From: Quercus robur
Taxonomy: Eukaryota; Streptophyta; Magnoliopsida; Fagales; Fagaceae
Reading direction: 5' to 3'
Assembly: GCF_932294415.1 (NCBI RefSeq)
Contig: NC_065538.1
Coordinates: 78,505,834 to 78,569,833 of the forward strand
DNA: 64,000 bases
The notes under the pieces are model-generated. The model was not told the DNA's origin and searched no databases. It worked only from the letters and a program-made list of their open reading frames with translations. Below, one piece after another: positions 32,601-44,363 of this stretch. The stretch's first letter is position 1, and the number at the start of each line of letters is the position of its first letter. A program made the position numbers and the translations under genes.

Positions 32601-35600
32601 TAGTCAAATTAGTAAGGCTTGTAGCTTGTAAAATATATCAAACTTGATTGGTTTGGTGATTATATGATGTCATGGAAGCCTAAAAAAAGTACACATGATG
32701 CTCTCTTTGAAGGACATAAACTAAACTATTAGTTTCTGGGTAGTAAACCTCGAATCCACAAGGGGTTCCTTGAATCCATAAGGTGATAAAATTGGAATCC
32801 ACTAGAGAAGAAAATTGACAAAAAGTTTATGTTTATTGATAATAGTCTGAAAACTAAATTGCCTTTGGAGGCTACAATGCGTTTAAATAGTAAAAAAAAA
32901 AAAAAAAACCTTGGGTGGCTAGAAACCCTAAGGCAGCTAAGAAAGCATATAAAACCCTAATTTGACTAAACAACATTAAAAACACCTAAAATAAGGAAAT
33001 AAATAACTTAAACCTAAAATAACAAAAGTTACATAAAAATACCAAACATAAAAATTACAGAAATTAATTTGAATATTTTGTACTACATCATTATATCTAC
33101 AACCTGATCATATTACTTCATGATCTCAAGTTGAAGTTCCTTTCTTGTATTATGTTGTCTTGAATCATTGTGAGTGATTCAATCATGAAAGAATGGATTT
33201 TATGCATGAAGTAGTGTTGACTTGTTGTCCACAAATATCTTTGTAGATTTTGCTTGCGGTATATGCAACTCCTTTAATAAACTTCTAATGCAAATCACAT
33301 GACAAACACTAGAAGTAGCATAAATGTATTTAGCTTCCCAAGTGCAAAGTGTCATAATTGGTTGCTTCTTAATAGTCCATGTAAAAACAATATCACCCTT
33401 GTAGAATACAAAACCAATAGTAATCTTTTTATCTTCCATATCTCTATCCCAATTGCTATCACTATAGCAAGCAAATTTAACTCTTTAGAAAGGTGAATAC
33501 AATAATCCAAAATCACAATTTCATTTGGAAATCGTTAATACACACAACCCAAAAAATAACTCAAATGATTTCCAAGTTGGAAGTCGTGATTTCAAGTCAT
33601 GGTTTCAATTGTTTTTTGAGCTATATTTAAAACCGTGTAAAACAATTTGTGTGGAATAAGTATTTTCCTTTTTTAATTTTGAGTTTTGGATTGTACATAT
33701 GTCTTTTGTGGTCTGCGTTATGTACAGTGAGTTTTGATAAAATTATATACGTTGGGGGACTACAATTCGACTCTCTACAACCACTCTAAAAATAAGCCCG
33801 CAATATGTAATGTCAAATACTATAAAAGATTTGAATGCATCTTTCTTATCACTAATTAGTTTTGAGATAAAATGACACAGCTCACGGTCCTACAATATCT
33901 CTTGTTCATTAAAAAATTAAACTCAAAGAAAGATTTATAAAGTAAGCCATGAAAATTGAAGTACCATAAGTAGGATCTGTTAACGTATATAGTGTTATGA
34001 GTTTTAGGCCTAACTAGATTACTTGAATAACACACATTCTTATATTACACTCTTACTTGTACTGCACACATATGCCTCTTATATAAAGGCACTCATGTAT
34101 ATTCTTTCACTATGAAATACGATACTACTGCATTCAGTATTTCTAACATGGTATCAGAACAAATAGATACTGGCTCACCTAATGAACAGCATAGGAAATG
34201 TCTAGACAAGTAACTATGAGATAAACTAGGCTGCCAACCAATCGTCTGTAAAGAGAGGGATTAGACAATGGTTTCCCCCCCCCCCTCCCCCCCCCCCCCC
34301 TGAGAGTGTCAGATACGTATTAAGTTCAATTAGAGTGTCAATAGTCTTACTGTCAATGAGTCCAGCTCTAGACAAAATATCAGAAGCATACTTGGCTTGA
34401 GTAATATAAAGACCATCTGTGAAATGAGTGATTTTAAGACCCAAGAAATAACTGAGATATCCAAGATCTTTCATATCAAACTGCTAACTGAGAAACTCCT
34501 TGAGCTCTTGAATGTCACTGAGGTCATCACTAGTTATGATCATATCATCCACATATAGGAGAAGCAAAATAGTGCCTTTATCAGTGCGGCAAAGAAATAA
34601 GGCATAATCATAAGGACTGGTAGTGTAACTCAAACGAAAGATGGTGGAGCTAAACTTGGCAAACCAAGCTCGTGGATCTTATTTATGGCCATAAAGTGCA
34701 CGTCGAAGGCGACAAACCTTGGTTGATTCAATAGAGAGACCGGGAGGAGGTTGCATATAAACTTCTTCACTCAAATCCTCATTAAGGAAGGCATTTTTAA
34801 CATCTATTTGAAAAAGATCCCATTTACTAGCAGAGGCAACGACTAAGAGGGCACAAACAGATGAGATATGAGCAACTAGAGTAAAGGTCTCTTTCATGGT
34901 CTTTTCTACTCAGCTCAATCTCCTCTTGTACTCCGTGCATTCTCTTATGCTGATTGGGCAGGAGATCCCATTGATTGCAAGTCCACCATTGGTTATTGCT
35001 TTCTCCTTGGTTCTTCTTTGATTTCTTGGTGAATTAAGAAACAAACCTTTGTAGCCCGCTCCGATATTGAAGCAGAATATCGTGCCCTTGTAGATACCAC
35101 ATCTGAGCTCCTTTGACTACGATGGCTTCTTAAGGACTTAAGCGTGTCCACATTCTCTACTACTCCTCTTTATTGTGACAACCAGAATGCCATTCATATT
35201 GCTCACAATGATGTCTTCCATAAATGAACTAAACACATCGAGATTGATTGTCATTTTATCTATTATTATCTTATCCATGGTGCTCTCAAGCTTTTCTCAA
35301 TCTCCTCCAAAAATCAACTTGTAGATATATTCACCAAGTCACAGTCACATCCTAAGAAACGCCTTCGTGATATGGTTGACAACCTCACGCTGGTCTCACA
35401 TCCACCTTGAGTTTGAAGGGGGCTGTTAACGTATATACTGTTGTGGGCTTTAGGCCCAACTAGATTACTTGTATAGCACGCATTCTTATACTACACTCTT
35501 ACTTATACTGCACACATATGCCTCCTATATAAAGGAACTCATGTATATTTTTTTACTATGAAATACAATACTATTGCATTTAGTATTTCTAACAGGATCA

Positions 35601-38600
35601 AAGCAATTATGTTCGGGTTAGAAACAGATCATCATAAACTGATTACAAAATCTATGATCCACACCTGTATTTTTAGGGACGGGTCAACTTAGTATCACAA
35701 TTTTTCTCCCCTTTTTCACAAGGCAAAAAACTATTTTAAAAATTTTAATAATGCATTGGTTTTTGTTGAGTTAATGGATTGAATTATTAAATGCACACCC
35801 ATATCAATAGCAAAAAATAAAAGAGAATAGGAAAAATCAATGAAAGCCCAAAACATAACATCACTTAATATCCCATAAAAAAACACATTTAATAAAATAA
35901 AAATAATTAATATCAACGAAGAAAGGTGAAAGTGACACACAGCATATACAAAGCAAACAATACCACAATAGTTAGTTAAGGGTTTGTTTGATAACAATGT
36001 TCAAATATTGTTGTTCAAAATAATGTAAAAATTATGATTTAAAAAGTGTTGTAAAATACGTGTTTGAAGTACTCGTAATGTAAAAAATGTGTTTAATATA
36101 ATATTTCAAATAACAATACATTTAGTACTATTTTCCTGTTCACTCTCTCTTTATCTTCTCTTGGCAAATAACCGAAAGATTTTCCTTCTTTTCGTCTCTC
36201 TCAATGCTCTTCCACCCTCTCAACCCCAGGTCCCTGTATCTTTGCTTCTCTTTCTTTTGTTTTTGTTGTTGTTGTTGTTGTTTTTTTTTTTTTTTTTTTT
36301 TTTTTGATTTGGGTTGTGTTTTGTGGGTGGGGGTTAAATTCAAATTGGTTTTGTTTTTTTGGGTTTGACTATTTCTATGGATTTTGTTTTGTTGGTGGGG
36401 TTAAATTCAAAAGGGTTTTTGTTTTATTTGAAAGAAGAAGACCAGCAAACGACAAACACCACCAAAAAAAAAAAAGACCACAAAGTGGTCCGGGCAAAAG
36501 AGATAAGAAAACAAAAAAAAGAAAGAAAAGTCAAACATTAGTAGAGAGAGAGAAAAAAAAAAAAAAAAAAGTTGTCTGTGTGCCGTTCGCATCAGTGGGT
36601 CCAACGAATTTTAATATATTTATAACAATGCTATCCAACATTGTTACTCAAAATGCAAATCTGCTCTGAGCTGTTTCAAATTCGGAAAATTATTAGAAAT
36701 TTCGGAGTATCATAAATGTGTAGTTTTTTCTAGTAGGTTTTTCCCTTCAAATACAGTGTTTAAACATAATAAATTGAAAATTGTAGCTTAAACACCCTTG
36801 ATAGGCAATGTGGTTGACAGATCCGGGGTGCAAGGAAATTGTCACAAAAGCTTGGGATTGTAATGTCGTGGGTACTCCTATGTATGTTGCCACGAAGAAA
36901 TTGAAGAAGTGTAAAAAGAGGTTGAAGGAGTGGGACCGGGATCATTTTGGAAGTGTAAAGAATAATATAAAGAAGCTTAAAGAACAATTATGGAAGGCAG
37001 AGATGGAGTCGGTCAGATCTGGGAGCTATGAGGAAGCAGCTCGTATTAAATTCGAACTTTCAGTTTTGTATGAAAAAGAGGAGAAGATGTGGCAACAACG
37101 CTCTCGTATTCAGTGGCTGCAAAGTGGGGATAAAAATACGAATTTTTTTCATGGGACAGCCACTCAAAGGAAGAGGAAAAACTTCATTAAGGGTTTAAAG
37201 GACGATGAAGGTGTCTGGCATGAAGAGGAGAACCAAGTTTTGGGTTTGCTTATTGAGTACTACTCTCAATTATTTTCAACCTCACATCCTCATGATTTTG
37301 ATCGTATCCTTGACGGGGTTGATACAATTGTTACTGAAGAGATGAGGGTAGAGTTAACACGTCCTTACACTTCTGATGAGGTAGATGCTGCTATTAAGGA
37401 GATGGCACCTTTAAAGGCTCCAGGGCCAGATGGTATGCCTCCATTATTTTATCAAACCTATTGGTCAGACGTAGGATTGGATGTTCATCAAGCGGTCTTG
37501 TCCAGCTTAAATTCAGGTTCTATCTTGAAATCTATTAACCATACTTTCATTACTTTGATTCTAAAAGTTAATAATCTAGAAAAGATCTCAGATTTTAGGC
37601 CTATCAGTTTATGTAATGTGATTTATAAGATTATTAGTAAGGTGATAGCCAATCGCCTTAAACCTTTGCTTAATTCCATTATTTCAGAAACACAGAGTGC
37701 CTTTACTGCTGATAGATTGATTACTGATAATATCTTGATAGCTTTTGAGTCTTTACACCATATGAAGACTAATTGCACAGGGAGGAAAGGTTTTATGGCC
37801 CTAAAGCTTGATATGAGTAAGGCCTATGATCGAGTGGATTGAGTTTTCCTTGAGAAGATTCTTTTGAAGATGGGGTTTCAGGATTCTTGGGTGGCTTTAA
37901 TTATGGAGTGTATTCGTACTGTGACTTATTCAATCCTTGTTAATGGAGAGCCGAAGGGTTTAATTACTCCTTCTAGAGGCTTAAGACAAGGCGATCCCCT
38001 CTCTCCTTTCTTATTTTTGTTTTGTGCGGAGGGTTTAAATGCTATTTTCAGGAGAGCAGCCTTGGACGGAGAGATTGAGGGTTTTTCCTTATGTAGGAAT
38101 GGACCAAAACTTACGCACCTTTTCTTTGTAGATGATTGTCTTATCTTTTGCAGATCGACATTGGAGGAGTGCCTTAAGATCCAGTCACTGTTGGATATCT
38201 ACGAAGTGGCTTCAGGCCAGATGATTAACATGGAGAAAACTACGCTATTTTTCAGCGGAAATACAGATACACAAACGCAAGATGCAATCAAAGTGGCACT
38301 CAATGTCCCTGCCATTCAACACTATGAAAAATATTTGGGGCTTCCATCCTTTATTGGTAGGGAAAAGAAGGCTTGTTTTACTAAGGTGAAAGAATGAATA
38401 TGGGCGAGGATGCAAGGTTGGAAGGAAAAGCTTTTGTCTCAAGCAGGAAAGGAGGTTATGATCAAGGCTGTAATTCAATCCATTCCTACGTACTCGATGA
38501 GTGTTTTTAAATTGCCGATCAGTCTTTGTAAGGATATTGAAACAATGATTCGCAAATTTTGGTGGGGGCAAGGTGATTCAAAAAAGATTCATTGGGTGAA

Positions 38601-41600
38601 GTGGAGTTCCTTGTGCTCTTCTAAGTCGATTGGTGGGATGGGCTTCAGAGATATCCAAAATTTTAACAATGCTCTTTTGGCTAAACAAGTATGGCGGTTG
38701 ATCCATCAAAAAGACACTTTGCTCTACAAGGTGTTTAGTGCGAAATACTTTCCTCATGGGAGTATTATGGACGCTTCAGTTCCTCAAAAGTGTTCATATG
38801 CTTGGCGAAGTATCTTACAAGCTCGGGAGGTCATTGAGAAGTGTGCTATCTGGCGTGTGGGCAGTGGTCATGGGATAGATGTGTGGAAGCATAGATGGCT
38901 CCCAAACCCGACCTACAACAAAATTATTTCTCCAAGAGGAGAGTCTTCTGTGACTCAGGTTAGTGAGTTGTTCTATCCGGATACTCGAATATGGGATCCG
39001 GGAAAGCTTGAGGAGAATTTCTATCCGTGGGAGGCAGAGATGGTAAGTCGGATTCAAGTCAGTGTTGGTAGTGTCGAAGACCTCCTGGTTTGGCCCCTGA
39101 CTTCTGATGGTTCCTTCAGTGTTCGTAGTGCTTATAGATTCCTGGCTTCGGAAAATTTTAGCTCTCTACCAAGTTCTTCCTCAAGTATTGAGCAGCAGCA
39201 CTTTTGGAAAAAAATATGGAAGATTCGAGCCCCTAATAAGATAAAACATTTCATTTGGCGTGCGGCAAAAGATGCGCTTCCGACTAAACAGAATTTGCGT
39301 GCTAGACATATTCCCATTGATGAAACCTGTGATCTTTGTGAGGATCATCAGGAGACGTTGCTGCATAGTTTATGGCTGTGTGACCATGCTCAGTTTGTTT
39401 GGAAGTCTGATCCAGGTTTTGCTCCCTTGTTTCAAAAACGGTATCGATCGTTTCGGGACTTGCTTGAGGCAGTGATGCTGAAAAGTTCTCAGTTTCGGGT
39501 TGCTCTGTTTTGCACCACAGCTTGGAGTTTATGGCAGCGGCGTAATAGGCTCAGGGAGAAGCAGCCATCATGGACTCTTCACGAGTTAGGCAGTCGAGCT
39601 AAGGCTTATGTTGTGGATTTTCTCAACGCGAATTCTCAGCCTTCACAGGGTTCTTCTCGGAGTGCTCTGGTGTCTTGGTCTCCGCCGATGGAATCGGTAT
39701 ACAAAGGAAACTTTGATGCGGCCTTCTTTGACACGTCTGGTTGCGCGGGTGTTGGAGTGGTGTTCCATGATTTCCAAGGCCAAGTGATCGCAGCTTTGAG
39801 TCAAAAAATTCCTTTGGTTCAATCGGTGGAGCTGGCAAAGGCTATGGCTGCTCGTCGAGCCCTGTTATTTGCCAAAGAGCTGAGTTTGTTTGATGTGGAG
39901 ATAGAAGGGGATTGTTCAAGGGTTCTTGCTGCTCTGAACATGGTGAGGAGCTGTAGCACTTTATTTGGTCATGTGATTGATGAGTGCAAGAGTCTAGGGG
40001 CGTCGCTCCGTTCTTGCAAGTTCAATCACGTTAGGAGGGAAGGGAATAGGTTGGCGCATGCTTTAGCTAGGAGAGCAGTTATATCTGCAGACACGGATGT
40101 ATGGGTAGAATCTCTACCTAGTGATTTGGATAATGTATTCCAATCGGATTTGATTCAATAAAATTTCCTTACCTTTTTCTCAAAAAAAAAAAAAAAAAAT
40201 TCAGACTCACAATTTTCAATGTTTAAACATTAAAAACTATTATTTTAACTTACTCACCAAACAACCCTAAAATTGTAAAATTGTGTCGTGTACCAAATCA
40301 TAATGTGAGGAACATGCAAATGTGTAACAATAATTAATCATTAACTAATGGATTGAACTGATTAAACATGCTGCGCAAAAACCCAAAAAAAAAAAAAAAA
40401 TAATGGATTAAACATGTTGCACATAAACTGATATACACAATTTCACATACTACTCAAAAAGTAATCGAATCCAGACTAAGCAGTGGCGGCTCCAAGAATT
40501 TTATTCAGGGTGTTCTTTAAAAAACATAAATTACACAATCTTATTTTTTTTTAGCCTTTAGATAATTAGGTTTGATTCAATGTTATTAATTTCATTCCGT
40601 TCCGGCCGTAACAGCCGGAAAATACCGTGCTGGCAAACAAATCGGAACAGCAACCCACCCTATTCCACTTTGGAAAAAATTTTGGGTCATTCCGGTCTAT
40701 TTCGGGTGTTTCGATAAATACCAGCCGAAATTCAAGATTCGGCCGGCATGAAGTTTGTGCTTAAAAAAAAAAAAAGGTTCTTAAAACCAAAACAAATTTG
40801 CATTCTATTAACCAAAATACCTCAAAAGGCAAAAAAAGAAAAGAAATTAAATAAACAAAGGTACCTGTACAGCTAAAAAAAAAATGTATTGAGAAATTTG
40901 AGACTCAAAACTTGAAAAGAAGCACTGCCACACTGGTACTGATAGAAGACATAAAAGTTACGAATAAGGAGGAAGACAAAACATAGATGTAAAAGTGTAG
41001 ATGAAAATGTGATAAAATTTAAAGTTATGAAGTGTAAAAATCTAAGAGACAGAAGACATATATGGTTAAGAATAAATAAGAAAAAATAATTAAAAATGAG
41101 AAGTAAGTAATATATGTCGTGAGGAAAAATAACACTATAATAAAAAATAATAAAAGGTTGAAAATTGTGTTGTATTAGGCAATGTGCTTAGTCGAAGGAA
41201 TCAAGGCACTACCCAATTTATAATAGTTTTATTATAATTTTTTTTTTCCAAATTTTAGTTCAATATTTTTTTTTTTTTTTAGTTTTTCCTTTTTACTTGA
41301 AAGACCCTAATATATTGTTAAATTGCTCAAATTATGGACAAAAATTTAATTTTTTTGAAATAAAAAAAAAAATCTAAGGGGGTACCAAAAAATTATTTAA
41401 AGGTAAATAAATATAAAATATTAAATTATTATATATAATTTTTTTTTTCCAGGCAGGTGATCCTGGGACCACTTTGGCCATAAGTGGCGCCGCCACTGAG
41501 ACTAAGTCTAATCAAGAATGAAAAGCAGTAAACTAAAACAGGGTGCTCGTGCAGTTTACCTTTTGGTCTACCGACGGAATCCGGAGGTGGAGGTTGAAGC

Positions 41601-42412
41601 CCTGGAAGTAGAGGTTGAAGCCCAGGGGAAGGCTGGGGCGTCGTTGTTGCCATCCGGTAGAATGGGTACAATTCGTACCTAATATTGCAACTGGGAAAAA
41701 CAATTCTGCCCCCTTGCTTTCCACCACAACACCAAGGAACAAGATTTATAGCGTCCAGAAGACAACTATAGCAATCGGCGCCGGACAGGTCCGGTGTGCA
41801 CTGTAAAAGGTTGTACAGTGTTTGAAACGCAGATATATTCACTTGCCTGGTCCCAAACTTCTTAGCACCGGTTGAAACGTCCGAGATTTCCCTTGCCAAG
41901 TCAGTCAGCAACGCAATCATCGACGTGTTCACTAACTGATTAAACTTGTCCTGATCTGTCACATTCTGGGTGTTTAACAAACCGAACATTGGTCTTTCGT
42001 CGACGGTGGTTAAGAAAGACCGGTTAGAGTAGCGCAAAAAGGACTCATCGTACCATGTCACGGCGACTTTTTCTCTTGAACACTTGCTGGTTAGCTCTTT
42101 CACTGCTGCTTCCACGCATTCTCGGCAGAGTTGACGGGTGACATCACCGCGGCAGTTGGAGAGGCCAAAGACAGGGTCGGAGGTGTTTCCGCCCTTAGTG
42201 GTGGCGTAGAAATCAACATTGGCGTTGGAGGAGAAAGAAGAAAGGAGGGAGTTTAGATTGGATTGGTAGATGCTATTATCGGCGCTGAAAGTGGTGTTTT
42301 CACATACGGTGTAGAGATGAACAGGGTCAGCAGCATGAGCGGTAAGGCTGAGGAAGGTAAGAATGGAAAGGAACAAGATGGGAAGAGAGAAGGGATTGAA
42401 GAAGGAAGTCAT
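29627..42412 (-). CDS. CRK-D: complete cysteine-rich receptor-like protein kinase, 679 aa
   Basis: Seven exons on the minus strand: 42412-41560, 31869-31699, 31479-31349, 30808-30598, 30480-30243, 30156-30006 and 29911-29627. They total 2040 nt with compatible phases and no internal stop. Signal peptide at residues 1-27 (...LTAHA). DUF26 domain 1 has C87-x8-C96-x2-C99 and domain 2 has C205-x8-C214-x2-C217, then a Pro-rich linker, a transmembrane helix with an RRRARKK stop-transfer signal (exon 2), and a Ser/Thr kinase with GEGGFGKVY, the EVAVKRF Lys, [13 protein letters not shown] and MAPEYA. It is an RD kinase with all catalytic residues. Exon 7 encodes the WCEDK...[11 protein letters not shown]...RPNM subdomain XI typical of CRKs. 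CRKs act at the plasma membrane in pathogen, ROS and cell-death signalling; the ligand is unknown. Intron 1 is 9.7 kb and holds two copia remnants, a LINE and a hAT element, so correct splicing needs RNA evidence. The exon 1 to exon 2 join is inferred from phase, subfamily and order. Confidence 0.88.
31870..32201. other. CRK-D intron 1, 3' end
   Basis: Intron sequence between exon 2 and the copia LTR remnant. Around 32110-32190 is a C-rich CACCCCACCCC stretch next to GACTTGAACTCTGG, which resembles part of a tRNA-derived SINE box B on the minus strand but is too incomplete to call. Confidence 0.35.
32202..32571 (-). mobile_element. Solo-side 3' LTR of a minus-strand copia remnant
   Basis: 370 bp with TG...CA ends (plus-strand TGTCGAAG to GTTTAACA). 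On the minus strand it is preceded by a polypurine tract (TAATGGGGGACATTAGA, 32572-32590), and a TATATAAA box lies at 32360-32367. The RNase H fragment at 33200-33439 is upstream on the same strand, as in the 3' half of a copia element. No 5' LTR was found. Confidence 0.6.
33200..33439 (-). pseudogene. Copia RNase H fragment
   Basis: About 79 residues of copia-type RNase [31 protein letters not shown] (family TSKKQPxVxLST.EAEY) and a degenerate IFVDNKS (family xxCDNxSA). The catalytic Glu of EAEY is Lys here. The rest of the polyprotein is not recognisable. Confidence 0.75.
34226..34897 (-). pseudogene. Inverted copia reverse transcriptase segment
   Basis: Minus-strand RVT_2 sequence: [25 protein letters not shown] (catalytic Asp in DVKNAF), RRALYGHK then a stop where the family has YGLKQ, then [12 protein letters not shown] (YVDD active site) and [15 protein letters not shown]. 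It runs opposite to the PBS and RNase H of the element containing it. Confidence 0.85.
34905..35410 (+). pseudogene. Copia RNase H domain with stops
   Basis: Plus-strand RNase H of the 1617-bp element: [49 protein letters not shown] and HIEIDCHFI, all typical of copia. Three in-frame stops are visible, at W/stop-IKK, LL/stop-LRW and HK/stop-TKH. It ends just before the polypurine tract. Confidence 0.85.
35595..36789. other. CRK-D intron 1, middle segment
   Basis: AT-rich intron sequence with low-complexity runs, including GTTGTTGTTG followed by poly-T (36255-36305) and a purine-rich stretch (36430-36570). ORFs here are low-complexity artefacts. Confidence 0.45.
36790..40199 (+). mobile_element. 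5'-truncated LINE with poly(A) tail
   Basis: L1-type LINE lacking the endonuclease, running from about 36790 to a poly(A) tail at 40182-40199, with AATAAA near 40157. One reading frame (36808-40161, 1118 codons) is open except for two stops. It lies inside intron 1 of CRK-D, antisense to the gene. A target duplication could not be defined. Confidence 0.9.
36808..40161 (+). pseudogene. LINE ORF2-like RT and RNase H, two in-frame stops
   Basis: Domains in order: N-terminal linker with [14 protein letters not shown], reverse transcriptase ([51 protein letters not shown]), LINE zinc-finger RVT region ([20 protein letters not shown]...[18 protein letters not shown]) and a C-terminal RNase H ([41 protein letters not shown]). 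The stops are TGA at 37840 (Trp in YDRxxW) and TGA at 38395 (KExIWARM, probably Arg). Both fit single transitions at CpG or methylated C. RT and RNase H catalytic residues remain, so this copy is relatively young compared with 12043-15490. Confidence 0.92.
40481..41498. mobile_element. Non-autonomous hAT-type element in CRK-D intron 1
   Basis: A 1018-bp element with 10-bp perfect terminal inverted repeats CAGTGGCGGC and a perfect 8-bp target duplication AGACTAAG (40473-40480 and 41499-41506). No transposase ORF. The interior is AT-rich apart from a GC-rich block (40590-40760) containing the inverted repeat TTCCGGC...GCCGGAA (40600-40620). Its right end is about 50 bp from the exon 1 donor of CRK-D. 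Confidence 0.9.
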
Positions 42413-42745
42413 TTCGATGAATCAAACTCTTCCTCTACGCAGTTATGTGAAGAGTTTATGTGGTGTTTTTATTGCATATATGTTTTGGGATTCAGATGCT
42501 TAGGGGGTAGGTATGATGAGCAGTGAGGATGTACAGACTACAGATCTGCCTTTTAGGATGAGAACTATGCTCCACGAGGAAGTATATCCACCTACAGGTT
42601 TATATTTCCTCCCCCTCACAAGTTGGTGGCATCCACCACTAGCTGGGAGAGAAGAGAAATATACACCCATAACCCGGTGTATTTTCTCTTGCTCCACGCA
42701 AGTCAACAAGTCTAAACGGCATCGTGTTGTGGCTTGACTTTTCAA
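42413..42745 (-). promoter_or_regulatory. CRK-D upstream region with W-box motifs
   Basis: Sequence upstream of the CRK-D start. Two W-box hexamers face each other: AGTCAA (TTGACT on the minus strand) at 42701-42706 and TTGACT on the plus strand at 42734-42739. A weak TATA-like ATATATG lies about 60 bp before the ATG. Control by WRKY factors is inferred from the motifs only. Confidence 0.4.
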
Positions 42746-43619
42746 ATTTACTGTAAAAATATATATATTGTTTTGGTAAATTTTAAAAATTTAATAGTTG
42801 ATTTTTATTATTTTTTATGCTCTTAATATGTATATTAAATTTTGTTCAAATTGAGTATTATTTCCTATTCATTTAATAAATTTATTTTTTATACAAAATT
42901 TTATATTAAAGGTATAAATGATATAATAAGATTATGCAATTTAACGGTTAGATTTTGAAAATTCACACTCAATATAAAGATATATCAAAATTTTGAAGAG
43001 TTTATCTTCAAACTAGTTTGAAGAAGAATGTTGTTCATAGCTTGACCGATAATATTTTCTATAAAAATGAATTCAAAATTTTCTTTAAAAAGTCTATTAA
43101 CAAATGTTTTAAAGAAATTTATTAATTGGATCCAATTATTAAAAGAACCCCATCTCAGTTGGTTTCTAATGTCAAGTTTATACTTTGGTTTAACTATTCA
43201 TATATGTGATACTATGTTATTGTCTTGGACCAAACCGCAATTATGTTGATGACAATGGACGGAAGAACGATCTTGATAGAAATGTTAAACGTTAAGTATT
43301 AAAATGACAAAAATTAAATTGTATAAACAAAAATGACAATTAATCCAAACTTATAGGGTATAGTTATGGAATTTGGCCTATTTTAACTATTGGTGTTTGT
43401 ATTACTTTATATACCCACCTAAGTTTTTTGGTAAATTTTCAATATAGTAGCAGTTTCAAGCTAAAAATTCATTTCTTGCCATTCCCAAAAAAAAAGAAAA
43501 AAAAAAACAGAAGTGGCTCAATAAACCAAAATGGCATTGTAGAGGCATTTCCTCTTTTTATATAGTTAATAGATAGATATGAAGGCAAGAAATTAGTTTT
43601 TATTTTATTTATTTATTTA
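42746..43619. other. AT-rich intergenic region
   Basis: No gene or repeat unit recognised. Strongly AT-rich with short poly(A/T) runs. Confidence 0.4.
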
Positions 43620-44310
43620 TTTTTAAGTTTTGAACAATAGCTCAGTACCAAGCGGCACTGTAGCTACAGTAGCTACAATTTTTTTTTTCCTTTTTATATA
43701 TATTGTTATACTGACACAACAAATTTCACAATATTTTTACAAAATAAAATAATAAAATATGAAACTATGACCAATCACAATTGAAAATAAATGTTTTGTG
43801 AAAATGTTGTGACATTTGTCAGGTGAATATCTAAAAGATACCGTACTTTTGGTTTGTTCAATACATACTTTTTTTTTAGTCATCGATTTGTGCTCTTTTT
43901 TTCTACTAACTATATAAAAAGAGGCAATGCCTCTACAGTGCCCCTTTTGGTGTAGTGAGCTATTTTTTTCCCCCAAGTTTTGAATAGTTGCTACAGTGCC
44001 ACTTTGGTTTGTTCAAGTGGCACTGTAGCTATAGTAGCTACAACATTTTTTTTCCCAGTCTTCCGTTTGTACTTTTTTTTTCTTTTAAATATTTATAAGA
44101 ACCTGCATATATATTGTTATACTGACACAATAAATTTTACAATACTTTTACAATTATTGAGGTGTCAATTTCTTATAAGTCAAAATAAAATAATAAAATA
44201 CGAAACTGTGACCAACCACAATTGAAAATAAATGTTTTGTAAAAATGTTGTGACACTTGTTGGGTGAATGTGTAAAAGCTACTGTACTTTTGGTTTGTTC
44301 AATATGTATT
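43620..44310. repeat. Two diverged direct copies of an unclassified dispersed repeat
   Basis: Copy 1 (about 43625-43880) and copy 2 (about 43980-44310) share TTGTTATACTGACACAA, ATGTTTTGTGAAAATG-like and TTTGGTTTGTTCAAT blocks, and each begins near a CACTGTAGCTA motif. The second copy has an internal insertion. Probably remnants of a short interspersed or MITE family; class not determined. Confidence 0.6.
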
Positions 44311-44325
44311 GTTCATTGCTTTCTT

Positions 44326-44363
<38 letters not shown>

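Larger units (their letters stand above)
33978..35594 (+). mobile_element. Deleted and internally inverted copia retrotransposon
   Basis: A 1617-bp element with 171-bp LTRs at 33978-34148 and 35424-35594 (TGTTAACG...TTTCTAACA), a perfect 5-bp duplication GGATC (33973-33977 and 35595-35599), a PBS TGGTATCAGAAC at 34149-34160 (initiator tRNA-Met type) and a polypurine tract GAAGGGGGC just before the right LTR. Gag, protease and integrase are missing. A copia RT segment is inverted (34897 down to 34226), whereas RNase H (34905-35410) is in element orientation. A C-homopolymer-rich stretch sits at 34274-34300. Several stops, so not autonomous. Confidence 0.92.

Noticed and set aside
36089..36669. 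Overlapping Phe- or Lys-rich ORFs
   Set aside because: Low-complexity T- and A-rich intron sequence on both strands.
36757..40230. GTTTAAACAT on both sides of the LINE as a target duplication
   Set aside because: The copies do not directly abut the LINE start and the poly(A) tail and differ nearby, so chance similarity is likelier.
42263..42526. 87-residue plus-strand ORF
   Set aside because: Antisense shadow of the CRK-D signal peptide and DUF26 coding exon.
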